A DNA stretch of 64,000 nucleotides from Lycium barbarum (Eukaryota > Streptophyta > Magnoliopsida > Solanales > Solanaceae): assembly GCF_019175385.1 (NCBI RefSeq), contig NC_083338.1, positions 66,806,884 through 66,870,883 of the forward strand. Reading direction: 5' to 3'. Below the pieces are notes generated by a model. That model searched no databases. It saw only the letters and a program-made list of their open reading frames with translations, and was not told the DNA's origin. Shown here in pieces: positions 47,236-60,085 of this stretch. How positions within the stretch are numbered: the first letter of the stretch is position 1; each line of letters starts with the position of its first letter. Made by a program: the position numbers and the translations under genes.

Positions 47236-50200
47236 TGTCACGACCCAACCCCATAGGCCGCGACTAGTGTCCGACGTGGACACTCATACGTACTTACCGA
47301 CCAATTTTTACTTATGTCTACAAATAATGAATCTCGTGCGTCCTAGATTGCAAACATATCGCGTAAACCATTATTTACGTAGCGAAGGAACAGACTGGCA
47401 CAAATCAAACAAACGTCACTGACCAAACACGACCCATGACCCACAAACATGACTACAGGCCTCTAATACAGACAACAGAATCATATGACGGGACAGGGCC
47501 CCGCCGTACCCAACAGAAATCATAAACACGAAACCACATACAACAAGAGTTCTGTACCAAAAGTATGGGCTCCGGATCAAAGGAGCGCTCCAAATAGCAG
47601 ACTGTATACCCTAGGCTGGCGGATCACCACTGAAAGCGTCTGTACCTGCGGGCATGAAACGCAGCCCCCGAAGAAAGGGGGTCAGTACGGAATATGTACT
47701 GAGTATGTAAAGCATGGAATACAGAAATCAGAACTATAATCGAAACAAGCGGTACAAGAATATGTAATTAGTCCAGAATGTCAAAGTCACTCACTTCTCA
47801 GGCCAAGGTCATACAGATCATCACATATCATATAAACCACTCTAATCTGTCAGAGGGGTTACCAAGGGTACAGAGTTTCCAGATGCAACTTATGCCTACC
47901 TAATTCATGTGTTAGACGGAAGGCAAGACATACAGAATGCTCAGATAACGCCATACATTAAAAGGAATACGGGACTTACCGAGTACTCAGACGATATGGT
48001 ATGCCGATTGGAATACAGGACATACAGAGTATCAGAATGCCGTAGCGTATCGAATCAGATGTTGCAACCGGTGAATCATATAATGTTTACAAAGAGTGTG
48101 CCACCTCGAGCTCAGCCCAGTATAGTGGTCACACCATACATAATCGTATCGTATCAAATCATATCATATCATATCATATCAGAATGCGCGTCTACAAAGG
48201 GTATGCCACCTTGAGCTCAGCCCAGTACAGTGGTCATCCCATGCAGAAACTGCCCGTTTTTCCCGCTCGAGCTCTGCCCAGTACACGGGTCACGGATCAG
48301 TCTCGGGAGCTCGAGCTCCGCCCAGTACACTCCCAACGCGTCTGCTTGGTATCAAATCACGCAGTGCAGATACTGTCCGCTTTGGGGATCGAGCTCAGCC
48401 CAGACCACCCCTCACGGTTTTATCCCAGAACATCATAGGAAAATTAGGGAAATAGCGCACGACAGCATAGCTTGGTCCGGCTCAGTGAATAGACATGCTA
48501 AGACTTGCACGAACGGAGTAGTGAGAAATCAGATACATATATTTTCATACTCGATAGATACGAATACTTATTGACGTTTGAGGATTATAGACGTATTCCG
48601 GAACGATCAGAATTGATGTGTGAAATTTACGGATACTTTTACCACAGAATCGTCACGAACGTTTCAGAGCAGATTTCAATCGACGAATCAGTTCAAGGAA
48701 TCGGATAGTAGTCATAGAGCATGTACATAACTTTTTAGACGACACGATGGAAGGTATAAACCCAAACATCTGGAGTCATCTTACGTGTCCAAACATTTAT
48801 AAGACTGGTGAGAGTGATTGAACGTGCTATCGGAATATTCGTAACGGATTACTCGACCAAAATATTCATGTCCGAATACTTATATCAAAATAACTCTAGC
48901 GGAGTAATTGTATCGGAACACCTATGCTCGGATACTCATGTCAACAAAAGGGCATATGGTCGACTTGTCATAATTCGCGCGATCAATAACCGGCCCGGGG
49001 ACCTGTGAGCGATATCAAAATAATGGGCACGAGTTGAGTCATGAACGACTAATTTAATTTATGAATCGGAATAGCTATAGGGCCCAATATGGTCATATGT
49101 CGGCCCGTTAGTCCAACTAGTCTGAACAAGTAGTCATTACGGGGTTTGTTTCACAAAAGTTCTCCCAAAATTATGTTTATATTTCAAAATGTAATTTAGA
49201 ATGTCGAAATACCTTTTTTATATGCTTGATAGAATCATAGGTTGACCCAGTAGTCAAAATAATTCGGATGATTAATCAAACGGGGTTCATTTCACAAAAA
49301 ATATTTCCAAAATAATCATTGTGGTTCAAATTATAGTTTAGGATACCGTGGCGTTCAAAATATTATTTTATGATAGTTAAACTCATAAACGAAAGTCCTT
49401 TACTGTCGTTATACCAAAGTCAACCTTACAGGGCAAACAAAAGGATTTCGGACTTAGCGGGCCCACCTCGGGTCAAGTCGAGGTGGTAGACATGAATCAC
49501 GGACATTTGAGGTCTATGTGGTCATACATAAAGGTTTCGGAGTGATCCGACTACGTTCGCATAAGTTTCGGACATTTGGTTACTTTCTAGCCAAAATAGG
49601 GTCTTTAAGCTTCAGTTGAATTGAATGAATAGTAGCCATTTTCTAATTCGGATTTCGAGGAGCAGAATTGCTCCCGGGGTTCCAATATCGACCTAGCATA
49701 CTAAGACATGCCAAAGGAAGGAATGGGTAGCCTTACATACCTTTTTATACGACTTACGCTCGCCCAAAACCTAAGTCCCGTATCGTCCAGAATCTGCAAA
49801 TGGTCAAGGTTACCAATTAGGGATTTCAAAGCTTAAAATTCGCTTAACTTCATTTTTGGCTACCGAAATTTCGGCAGCACCTCCCCTATAAATATAGCAC
49901 CCCCGAGAATCATCTCGGCTCAAATAGTAGCAACAACAACCCAACAACATCAACAAAGTCAACAATCATTACAATATAGCACAATAGAAGGCAACTAGTT
50001 CTACTTTCCGACATAATGCAATAGCGTTCATTCCGACTTCACACTTCCAAGCTAAGATCCATATTTTCATATTCATCATTAATCAAGATCATCACTATAT
50101 AGGTTAGAAGCATTCCATATCGTTTTCACAAAATATTCACACGATATACAAGATATACAATTTTCCACCAAGATCATATTTCATCCAAAACTTTTAATCT

Positions 50201-51286
50201 TTGGCATACATATTCATAACATGTTCCCATCTTCCAAATCCATCAATGGTCATCATAATTTGTATCCTTAACAACTCCATTTTCATAATGTCTTAAAATC
50301 ATCATAAAACGACATAAACTTCTACTTTCCATTTCAATGCAAACTTATATCATATTATCTTCATTTACATTGCAAGCATCACCGCAACACAACTAACATG
50401 TTAAACAAAATTAATCCATTCCCATTTCAATGTCTTACCACACGACCATATTCAATTTTTCCATCTTCCATCAAATTTATTCAACTTTCATTTCCAATAT
50501 GCATTCCATCCTACACACAATTAGAATGTAACATAAAATTCAACTAATCACACCTATACAAGCACACACACACACGGCCACACTCTACATTCCATACCCA
50601 CTTTGCAAACTTCAATTTTTCCATACTTTCAACTCATTTCTATATACTACAACACAAACAAGCCTTCATAACATAACAACATAGAATGAATTCTCACCTT
50701 TTTCTTCAATTTTCTTCACTTGAACAAGTTGTCATATTGAACAAACAAGTGCTCTTTCTTTCAAAACAATTGCACCAAGCTATAAAGGGACCTCGACTTA
50801 GTAGAAATTCACCAAGAGAAAAATTTTAGGAGCAATATTTTTGGAAGTGATTTTTTTTGCTTGGCTAGGCCGAATGGTTCTTGCTTTGGGGTGTTCTTCA
50901 ATTTTTTTTTTTTTTGATTTGTTTGGTTTTCTTGAAAATTCTAAAGGATATGGATGAATTTATACATCTTGATTAAATGGTCACATGTAATTCACATGAC
51001 CATTTAAATGGGGCTTGGGCCTCCCCTTTGGCCGGCCACACCCCTAACTTGGGCTTAAATTTTCACCAAATTTTTCTTGGCCCAATTTGTTAAAAATCTT
51101 GTTTTGTAATTCCCGAAGCAAATTTCCAAAATCCCAAATTTGCCCTTAGCCTTGTTCAGCACTTTCGCATCAACATTCTTTCATGCACAACTCCTATGTC
51201 AAGAAAAAATCAAATTTTGACCTTATTTCTCACAAATCAAAGATATCTCAAATTTTTCCAAACGTGTGAAAACACGGGATATAACA
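47236..51286 (-). mobile_element. Solo LTR 'H', 4.05 kb
   Basis: Minus-strand LTR, TGTTATATCCCG...GGGTCGTGACA, alone and flanked by GCATC (47231-47235) and ACATC (51287-51291), a 5-bp duplication with one transition. It is related to the LTRs of F but about 1 kb longer. TATA candidate TGTATAAATTC near 50968, first donor (intron start 50697), TATATTTATAGGGG with palindrome 49860-49877, micro-exon 49793-49741 (53 nt), second donor (intron start 49740), acceptor ending 47646. It was presumably left by recombination between the two LTRs of a full element. Confidence 0.88.
48100..48420. repeat. GAGCTC-GCCCAGTAC repeat cluster in LTR H
   Basis: Five spaced copies of GAGCTCAGCCCAGTAC or close variants, with a CATAT/CATATC microsatellite between the first two (about 48143-48180). 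They lie in the region between the second donor and the acceptor. Confidence 0.8.
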
Positions 51287-52245
51287 ACATCATAAGCTCG
51301 GGGTCTTATTATAGCCCTTCATAGGCACACATACACATATATCGTAGCTCGTAAGCATCTTTAGTCTCATTTTACTCTCATCATCATTACTATCCTCATC
51401 ATTATCGTTACATTTACATTATAGACTTACTCGTCATACGAGGAACGTAGTATAAGCATAGTACATATCAAGGGTCGTGAGCTTATGAGCTCGGAATGTC
51501 AACCATGTGAAGACAACATACTCATATAGAGGAATTTAGGAATTTGGCCAAGAACCATGCCTTCTGAAAGAAAGGGTTAGCCTTACATACCTTTCCGTCG
51601 AACTATTCTATGCTTGCACGTTCCCTTCCAATGCTAGCGTTTATACCTTCATTAATATCATAACAATGGCCATTAGTCAGTCACATTATCCATATTATCT
51701 AGAATTCCTCAATTTGCCTCTAATCCACCCACATTCATGATTATAACACCCATTTTCGTCCATTCGTCTAAAGTGTTAGTTCATTATCTTAATACCATTT
51801 ATAACACATTCATATCACAACACAACAACATTCATAACTCAATTCAAACTATTTCTCAAAATGTCACTATTCATCATTCATGACCTAGTTGACCACATTT
51901 TCTACAATCCATGTATTTTAATTCTCCAATACCTCAAACATCTTGTAAAAATGATGAATCTTACCTTATAAGTTGTAGGAACAAGCTTTGGTTGATAATA
52001 CTCTTCTTTGAGCAAAACCCTAGTTTTTCTCCATTTGGATTTCTTGACTTGGATGATCCTTGATGATTCCCTTATCCTTGATTTACTTGTCTTAATGTTA
52101 TGGATGACTTATAATCCTTGAAAACTCATAAAATAAATGTAGAGAGAAGTTCTAGAGAGAAGTGGTGTAATGTTGTAAATGAAATAAGACAAGTCTTGAT
52201 CCTCATATTTAATGAATTGAAAAATCTGTGTTGGGTGAACAGTGG

Positions 52246-52433
52246 TCGTCCATGGAGGTTTACGGTCTGTATTTCAGTTTACGGACCGTCCCTCATGGTC
52301 GTTTTTAAGCTTAAGCAGAACCAGAAACTTTGACCTGCATGCATAGTGATTTACGACCATGGTTTACGGGCCATAAATCAAGTTTACGGACCGTATTGCA
52401 CTTTACGGTTCGTATTTTGCACTATACGACCAC
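52246..52433 (-). promoter_or_regulatory. Palindromic word cluster (TTTACGGACCGTA) upstream of LTR G TATA
   Basis: Seven or so copies or variants of TTTACGG(A/T)CCGTA. It sits about 170-350 bp inside the LTR and just upstream of its TATA candidate. Confidence 0.6.
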
Positions 52434-52600
52434 TGGGCAGTTTTGCCAACTTTCAATTTTTCTCATTTCTCGACTTTTCATTCTAATCATCCACATCCCT
52501 TTACATACATTTCCCATGAAACATTATACACTCGCACTCCTCGCACACATCATTAGTTCATTTACTTGCGTACCAACGGGAAATTTTCCGAGGTGTAACA

Positions 52601-53668
52601 AATGTGGGCTTGTCCCTCACGCACACAAACCACAGCCAAAGAGTTCATAAAACCCTTCAAAAGAGTATGTTCAAAAAGAGACATACCTCAAATCCCGCTA
52701 AAAGCTAGCAAAACGGAATTCCCAAGGTTCAACAATCAATCTACAATGGATTTAGATGAGAAAGATTAAAGCTTTATTTGTTTCTAAGAACTTTCTTTAC
52801 ATTTCGAAGACTAGGGCTTTCTAAGCCTACAAACGTGTTCTTGAACCTCGTGTGAATTGTTAGTGGATTCCAATCGTGTAGTATAATCTATTCTAGCCTA
52901 AAAGTCATTAATGAAATTCGGGAAACCAAAGTTCATACCATTTAGATGAAGTTCTACACGCCCCCTCTTCTCCTCTCTAGAGTTTTCAAGAATCTATGGT
53001 TTGGAGAGATGAACTAAGGTTAATTTGATATTAGATTGATGAAGTAATAATGGGAATTGATCAAGAACTTACCTTATATGTTTTGGGGAAACTCTAGGGT
53101 TGTTTCCTCTCAAAAGTCAGCCAGAACGAAGTGGGAATGAATATAACGAAGTTAGGCTTTTATAAAAATTTTGGAAAAATCGCTTCAGGCATAAAATGGA
53201 CTGGTGCGTCACCTGGGGTGTTACCCAGGGCAACGGGAAAAGTATTCTATTTCAACAGCATAAAAATTTTGAGTTTCCTGAAAATTTGGCCTGGGACGCA
53301 GCCTAGGGCGCCGCGCACGCCTAATTATTACACTACACTAATGATATTCAGTAAAATGGGCATAACTCCTACCACAGAGCTCCGTTGGAGCTGGGCGACC
53401 TACCGTTGGAAAAGTATTTCAAAGAGCTACTACTTTCATGATGGAAGTTTTATGTAATTCCCAACGAATTTTCATGAAACTGTCTTAGAAGTCATACCTA
53501 TTGCAATTTAGACAAGTTTGAGAACTCTTACGAACTTCACTATTTGGTTTGACTTCAAAATGACTGCTTATCACCCAAATTCATCCCGAATGGATTAATA
53601 TCGCTAAAATATCATCTTTATACCAATTTTACACAGTCACACCTAATCCATATTTACGAAACGTTACA
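52601..53668 (-). repeat. 3' LTR J, truncated
   Basis: It matches about 58862-59868 of LTR K. On the minus strand: TGTAACGTTTCG at 53668, a GGGCGCC/CCCAGGG word cluster at 53320-53205, TATA TTTTTATAAAAGCC near 53160, donor ATAAG/GTAAGTTC near 53072. Element G's LTR end meets it at 52600/52601 (AATGT would be its duplication). Confidence 0.85.
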
Positions 53669-53694
53669 TTATTCCCCCCCCCCCCCCCCCTCCG
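53669..53694 (-). other. Polypurine tract of J-K (17 G)
   Basis: On the minus strand GGA, a run of 17 G and AATAA precede LTR J. An ATTCGAGGACGAAT word stands just upstream, as in the other families, but here the outer inverted repeat has decayed. The exact G count is prone to sequencing error. Confidence 0.8.
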
Positions 53695-54819
53695 GATAAT
53701 TCGTCCTCGAATGAAAGTCATGGCCTAAGGTTTTCACTAAACCTCAAATTTCAGAATTCTAAAGTTCTTTTTCAAAGTGAGTTATCTTTCAAGGTAACAT
53801 AAGACTACCATACATCAAAGAGATCATTCAAGCCTAAACACATGAGTGAGGGGTTCACTCATCCAGTTTAACTTTCGCAAGAACTAAACAACCGAAAGGT
53901 TCAGCACATAACTGTAATAGGAAATAAGTCTACCTCGTTGTTTAGCAATCTCACTCTTCCACTCTATAATGAGTTCATTGAGAAATTCAAGCACAACTAT
54001 TTCTTATTGACAACTACAGTTTCATAACCCTTGGAAAGCCAGTCTATTCCCATAATCTCTTCAAGGTTCACTATTTCTAATTCAAACACATCAAAAGTAG
54101 TCTCACGAACCTTAACTATAACGACGCAGTCTCTATATATTCTAGAAGCGATAACAAGGACACTAGCAGTGTTAATCATAGAAAAAAAGGTTCCAATAAT
54201 TGTTCGGGTTCCCTACCAAAATCAAGGGTAAAGTACGAAGTCACATAAGAAAGATTTCTAACCTGGATCGATCAACGAATGAGAATTAAGAGAATAAACA
54301 GTGAGACTACCTGTGACCACAGTGTGTAAGTCTTCAGCCACCTCCCTACGAGCCAATTCATAAAGTCGAGCTTCCTTTGTACTAAACGACTCCGGAAAGA
54401 TACAAATACAACTAACACCCAAATAAGAACAACATAGTCCTTACGGGGATTTTAACGACTAGAACAATCAAGTATCAACACGAAGTAAGGGGGTTTCTAC
54501 CTTCATCTCACTTTCCCAAGAGTTAGATACTCAAAAGGTTCAACACGTATATGCTTCGACTAGGAAGCTCACAATATATCAATCTAGACAATATACTCCG
54601 ACAAGGAGGCTATTCAGCAACACATGATTCAAGTCTAACTTACCTCATGCTAAAATAGAGAATAACAAATTAAATCCTAAATCAACTACGTCATCTTCTT
54701 AAATTATTATTCAACAAGCGGTTGTTTTCGAGTTTCAAGCCTAAAATATAGTTCTTCCACAAAACATCAAAATAGCACATATCGTTTAACCCAATAAGAA
54801 TATAACCTCAATGTACGAT
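53695..54819 (-). pseudogene. Protease remnant of J-K and adjoining internal DNA
   Basis: On the minus strand, from about 54390 down, reading frames show RLYELARREVAED, a VVTG...SLIDPG stretch (protease active-site region, near 54270), then at 54179-53997 IYRDCVVIVKVRETTFDV and LEEIMGIDWLSKGYETV, matching the protease of element F. Frames are broken between these pieces. Left of 53990 I see no domain. Confidence 0.75.
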
Positions 54820-56875
54820 TGTAACGACCCTTCCTGTCGTTATGGGAAATGTAGGATCACCCCACCAAATAGAACCTTTCCAAGGGTAGAAAGAGTCAGT
54901 AAGAACTCGATTTTGTAAGCTTAAGAGCTGAAATTTGACTTACTTGTGATTGTGGTTTTATTGTATTGAGTTCGTCAGGGGGTGACGTAGAAAATTAGAA
55001 CTCCGTTGGAATTTCGAGGCCACGGGTGGATTTGTAGGGCGTCTTTATGTTTATGTACATGTTTGTTTTGTGCTTTTGAGGCCTCGGATGAAAAGTTGGG
55101 TGACAGGGGGAAAAACTGGACAAAAAGTCGAGCTCACTTCCCAAAATGGACCGCTGCTATAGCGGCGGCTTGACCGCTGCCAGGGGCCATCTGTGTCCTA
55201 GGTGGCTGCTGTGGCGGGCAGTGGACTGCTATGGCAGCACCGCTATAGCAGTGGACAGACCGCCATAGCGGTTAAGCGGATTTTTTTGGGACCGTTATAG
55301 TGGTCACTTGACTGCTATAGCGGGACCACTGTAGCGGCATTTTGACCATTGCAGCGGTCGACGAAAAATAGTGGCCTGAATGTTTTATACTTAGTCTCAT
55401 ATTCTCTATTTACAAAACACCAACACACTTCCCAACAAGCACCTAGGGTGAAATTCCAAGCTAGGGCAAGAAACTCTTGAGAGGTAAGTTCCATCTATTC
55501 CATTCTATCATTCCATTCTTCCTCATGATAATCCACCCCTTGGATTGGGGTAAAGGGAAGGGTATTCTTGCATTGGCACTTGTGATTTGAGTAATTGTGA
55601 CTCATTGAACCTTTTATTTCTAGACTTTGAGCATTCTGAGGCTTTAAGGAAAGGGAAAACGGTAGCGGAGTGACTTGTGTTGTTCCAACTCTACCTTAAG
55701 ATAGGTTATGGTCTACTTGATTTAGACTTTGGTTAGTTGATTGTATGTTTGTGAATTCTTTAGGAGAAAGCATGTCTAGTTTTCATGCATGATATTGTGT
55801 GGCTAAACTCCTATGTGATTGTGATTGAGTGATTGTGTAGGCTTCGTGCCACTACTCCTGTGTGTTGATTCTGCAATGAATGTAGTGTGATGAGAAGCTA
55901 ATATGATCTTCTCGACAGTATTGTGACATGAAATGATGATTTGAGTGTTTGATATTGAGAAGGTAAGAAACATTTCTCTGTAAGAGGTAGGGAAAGGCAC
56001 GTATGTGACCTAGATTATGGGCTCGTGGTCCGAGGTTAGTTCCGAAAATGAGAGGTACGTTGATATGTCCTGCGTTCGAAGTTCGTTTCGTAGCCGAGGT
56101 TTGTGCTCGGGTCCGAGGAGTATTCCGGAACGACTGGTACATGGACACCATGGGTCCCCTGCAGGTCATAACTATTGAGCAATGACATCAGTTAGCATGT
56201 GTGTACAGTGAGTGTGTTCATTGTGGTAAAATATTTCCGTTATGGCTTACGTGATTATGATTCTTGACATTTTTGGTGATTTGATTGTGATTATCCTTGG
56301 TTGACTTGCTGTGGTTTATTGATACACATGTCTGTTGACTGACTTGTTTATTCTATTGATTTTATGAAATATGCATGATACTAATCTTAGTCGGCCTATG
56401 ATATCTACCAGTACATAGTGTTTGTACTGATACTACCTTGCTGCATTCTTTTGAGTGCAGATTGTGATACGGAGACTGCTACCCGCCCTCACATCTAGCG
56501 TGGGGGACGTTTGTTGATAGATTTAGGGTGAGCTTCTTCCCATGCCAGGACACCCGAAGATCTTCTTCTTATGATGTCTTTTCTTATTCTGGGCATTATG
56601 GATATTTATTAGTCAAATTTCATTCCTTAGACATGTTTTAGATTAGAGTCCTGTACGATGACTTTCAGATTTTTGGGATTTTGTAATAGTTAGAACTTCC
56701 ACACTTATTTCAGTATTTTATGGCATGACTTATTTTGTTCATTTGATGTTTGAATGAGTAATAACTGATTAGTTTGGTTAATATAAAACCGGATTTGAAT
56801 GGATAGATGTCTTGTGTGTTGGTTCGCCCACTAGGATTTAGTTGGGTGCCTGTCATGGCTGGTTGGGTCGTGACA
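54820..56875 (+). mobile_element. Solo LTR 'L'
   Basis: Plus-strand LTR, TGTAACGACCC...GGGTCGTGACA, 2056 bp, flanked by ACGAT (54815-54819) and ATGAT (56876-56880), a duplication with one transition. It has a GCTATAGCGG word cluster, a TATA-like TTTTATACTTAG near 55384, donor GAG/GTAAGTTC (intron start 55484), a CAGTAC/GTACTG hairpin near 56410 and an acceptor GTGCAG ending 56460. No internal region is attached. Confidence 0.87.
55150..55360 (+). promoter_or_regulatory. Palindromic word cluster (CCGCTATAGCGG type) upstream of TATA
   Basis: More than ten variants of the half-word CTATAGCGG or CCGCTATAGC. The full word CCGCTATAGCGG would be a 12-bp palindrome. The cluster ends about 25 bp before the TATA candidate of solo LTR L. 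Confidence 0.65.
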
Positions 56876-57398
56876 ATGATAATTCTTAATTCACTACAAG
56901 AGACCCTCAATGGTTCCCTTCATCCTACCCTCCAGTACTTGAAACATATCACATCTTAATTATTCCTTTCAGCCTAACAAGATTTCGGCAGAGTTTTCCC
57001 AGTAACAAGGACTGCTTTTGCTTATATACCCGTCTCAATTTATCAACAACCCAAACCCTACAATGACCATATATACCAAACACCTACAATACAATTTTAG
57101 CTACTCTGTACCATCCATCAAATTACACATCTCAACAATGTGCACTCCATAACACCATTGTTCACTTGGTTAACATCTGCAACACAAAATAAAGTCATCT
57201 CCATAAAGCACGAGTAACGAACACGTCAGAATGATCCTAAAGAAAGTTCAAGCTCTATAGCACAATCTAGAATCAAGAAGAATGAGAAATACCTAAAATG
57301 TCCTAGCAGTCATACATCCATATAAGTGGCTAGTCTGCATGAATAGGACTCCACTAGACACAGCTCCACAGACAATCTTAGGACACTTTTAAACCTAG
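56876..57398 (-). other. Internal region of J-K next to the primer-binding site
   Basis: 5' leader of the minus-strand element. I do not see the palindromic-loop hairpin of the other families here; only a short GTCCTA/TAGGAC pairing is possible. No gene is recognised. Confidence 0.6.
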
Positions 57399-57410
57399 GC
57401 TCTGATACCA
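57399..57410 (-). other. Primer-binding site of J-K
   Basis: TGGTATCAGAGC on the minus strand, four bases inside LTR K. Confidence 0.92.
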
Positions 57411-57414
57411 AACA

Positions 57415-59868
57415 TGTCACACCCTAAAACATACCCTGGATGTGACCGGCATCCAATGCTATGAACAACACCGGAAGCACCTTATAAAATTAATAAACGT
57501 CAAGCCCATTTTAATAATCTTCCATCAATAGTTTAAGAGATATTATAAATACCTAATTAAAGATAATGGTAATAACTTATGAAATAAAATGAGCGAAATT
57601 CTAACATAAATAAATTAGTCGTAACGTGGCAAACGCCTCAATAAGTCATACGCGACTTCAACAATCTACCCACAATTCTAACAACTAGCTATGGAGCTTC
57701 TAAGAGATATAATAATAGTCTAACTTCGGGACGCAGCCCGAAAACTAAAATAATAACTTTAAATAAAGGGGTGTCCCATGAACAAACATGTGGGCTCACC
57801 AATAAGTCTGGAAAGAAGCAAGTTCCCTACTCCGTACGCATATCAGGAACCTGCTCTTCTTCGTTACCTAAAATACCATCGAAAACAACAATAGTATGCC
57901 TGAGTACAGGGTACTCAGTGAGCGTCTCAGGGACAATAAGTAATATAGCAAAATAATACAATAATGATTTGTGAAAACAATTCCAATAGAATAAAGAAAT
58001 CAAAGAAAAGATTAATCGTACAACTCAAAATCATCAATAGAAAACCATCAAGACAAGTATATATCTTTTCTGATTCAGTGTACCATTTATTACCATTTGA
58101 GTCTTTTCCATTCGAGAAAAATATCATCAACAAGCCACTCACAGGTGAACAAGTTCATTATCATCAAGACACTCACACCAAATCAAAGTAACACATGCCA
58201 ATACAGGCCCAAATCAATATAGCGAAGGGATGACCAGTTAAGGTTCCCTAAACCAGCTTAGCAGCACCACATTGGGGTTGTCACTCTCGAAGGCTATCCT
58301 TCCTGCCGAATAGCTAGGTAAACCCACATCAGGGTTATGAACCCTCGATGACCACTCTTCCTCCCGAATGGCTAGGTATGATCCACACCGTGGCTATCGA
58401 CCTTCGATGGCCACTCTTCCTCCCGAATAGCTAGGAAAATCCGACTAGGATTCATAGTGACTATCCTTCCTCCCGAGTAGCTAGGCCAAACAAAAACAAT
58501 ATAAATCATGACAAAAGAGCCGAATCACTCAAATCATGGCATGGATGCCGAATCATAAGTCATATCATGATAGTCACATTATTCATTAAGGATTATGTTC
58601 ATCATCCCATTATAGGGGTACATCAAGCCATTTTAGTTTTAGAAACCGGTTCACTTCTTTAAACAAGTTTCAAGTCCAACACAACCCATTATAGAACCCT
58701 CACATGAAATGGTCAAACCTTTCAATTTTCAAGTTACACATCTCTTATGGGTTAATTTGAGTTCAAACACCAAAGCGTTATATCTAACTTTTCAATCATC
58801 CTTTAAAGGAAAAAAGAAAAAAATCATGAATACGTATACATACATAATATAGTACAAATAAGTTTTAATGTTGGCTTGTCCCTCACGCACATAAACCACA
58901 ACCAAAGAGTTCATAAAACCATTCAAAAGAGTATGTTCAAGAAGAGACATACCTCAAATCCCACTAAAAGCTAGCAAAACGGAATTCCCAGGGTTCAAAA
59001 ATCAATCTACAATGGATTTAGATGAGAAATATTAAAGCTTTATTCGTTTCTAAGAACTTTCTTTATGTTTCGAAAACTAGGGCTTTCTAAGCCTACAATC
59101 GTGTTCTTGAACCTCATGTGAATCATTAGTGGATTCCAATCACGTCGTATAATCTATACTAGCCTAAAAGTCATTAATTAAATTAGTAAAACCAAAGTTC
59201 ATACCATTTAGATGAACTAAGATTAATGTGATATTAGATTGATGAAGTAATGATGGGAATTGATCAAGAACTTATCTTATATGTTTTGGGGAAATGCTAG
59301 GGTTGTTTCCTCTCAAAAGGTCGGCCAGAATGAACTGGGAATGAATATAACAAATTTAGGCTTTTATAAAATTCTAGAAAAATCGCTTCAGCCATAAAAT
59401 GGATTGGTGTGTCGCCTAGGGAAATGCAAACAGTATATCTATTTCAATGCCCAAAATTTTGAGTTTCCTCAAAATTTGGCCTGGGGCGCCCCCCAGGGAA
59501 ACGCCCAGGGCACCGCGCACACCTAATTTTTACACTCGCTGGTGATGTTCAGTAAAATGGGCAAAACTCCTATCAAAAAGCTCTGTTGGAGCTGGGCAAC
59601 CTACCGTTGAAAAGGTATTTCAAAGATATACAACTTTCATGAAGGAAGGTTTCCCTAATTCCTAACTAATTTTCATGAAACCGTCTTAGAAGTAAGACCT
59701 ATCGCAATTTAGACGGGTCTGAGAACTCTTACAAACATCACTATTGGTTTGACATCAAAATAACTGCTTACCACCCAAATTCATCCCGAATGGATTAATA
59801 TAGCTAAAATATCATCTTTATACTATTTTTACACATTTACACCTAACCCGAATTTACAAAACGTTACA
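57415..59868 (-). repeat. 5' LTR K of element J-K
   Basis: 2454 bp. On the minus strand: TGTAACGTTTTG, word cluster 59523-59408 (GGCGCC, CCCAGGG), TATA TTTTATAAAAGCC near 59362, a donor that has lost its GT (ATAAG/ATAAGTTC near 59277), a ~60-bp tandem repeat, a GAGTAC/GTACTC hairpin near 57905 with an acceptor TTTTAG/GTAAC after it, and terminus GGTGTGACA. Confidence 0.88.
58247..58490 (-). repeat. ~60-bp tandem repeat in LTR K, four units
   Basis: Four units containing CCTCCCGAATAGCTAGG (plus strand). Its complement CCTAGCTATTCGGGAGG is the core of the tandem repeat in LTR M (61757-62104), although the two LTRs belong to different subfamilies. Confidence 0.85.
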
Positions 59869-59869
59869 C

Positions 59870-60085
59870 TTGACTCAAGAAGAGAGTACGGTCAACGAGG
59901 GGTTGTCTTATGAAGAAAAACCTGTGCAAATCATAGATCATCAAGTTCGGTGGTTGAGAACTAAAGATGTAGCTTCTGTTAAAGTCACGTGGCAAAATAA
60001 TAACGTCTAAAAAGCAACTTGGGAAGCGGAGGACGACATGGAGAATAAATACCATCACTTATTCCCTATTCCAGGCATGTATTAA
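59870..60085 (+). pseudogene. Pol C-terminus (chromodomain) of element M
   Basis: Plus-strand frame from 59870 with LSYEEKPVQIIDHQVRWL, RTKDVASVKVTWQNN and ATWEAEDDMENKYHHLFP, ending at TAA 60083-60085. An in-frame TAA near 60008 breaks it. It corresponds to the chromodomain end of element F at 35065-35270. The rest of pol lies beyond the J-K insertion and outside what can be seen. Confidence 0.88.

Larger units (their letters stand above)
46297..52600 (-). repeat. 5' LTR of element G, split by solo LTR H
   Basis: On the minus strand TGTTACACCTCG (from 52600) to GTCGTGACA (46297). About 2.25 kb without the inserted 47236-51286 plus its 5-bp duplication. TATA candidate ATTAAATATGAGG near 52205, first donor ATAAG/GTAAGATT (intron start 51968), second donor GTATGTAAGG (intron start 51590), acceptor CGCAG ending 46741. 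It abuts LTR J at 52601 and interrupts it. Confidence 0.85.
52601..59868 (-). mobile_element. Element 'J-K' with nested insertions
   Basis: A minus-strand element. The 5' LTR K is 57415-59868 (TGTAACGTTTTG...GGTGTGACA) and the 3' LTR J runs from 53668 leftwards until cut at 52601 by element G. The primer-binding site is at 57399-57410. The internal region is 53695-54814 and 56881-57398, interrupted by solo LTR L. It carries gag and protease remnants but no RT or integrase. It lies inside the pol gene of element M, whose chromodomain starts at 59870; the outer duplication cannot be checked because the left end is missing. Confidence 0.82.

Noticed and set aside
53674..53690. Assembly gap or vector polylinker at a run of 17 C
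   Set aside because: It is in the exact place of the polypurine tract before LTR J on the minus strand, as in the other elements; only its length is doubtful.
57399..57410. tRNA gene
   Set aside because: Only the 12-nt primer-binding complement of initiator tRNA-Met is present; no cloverleaf was seen around any of the primer-binding sites.
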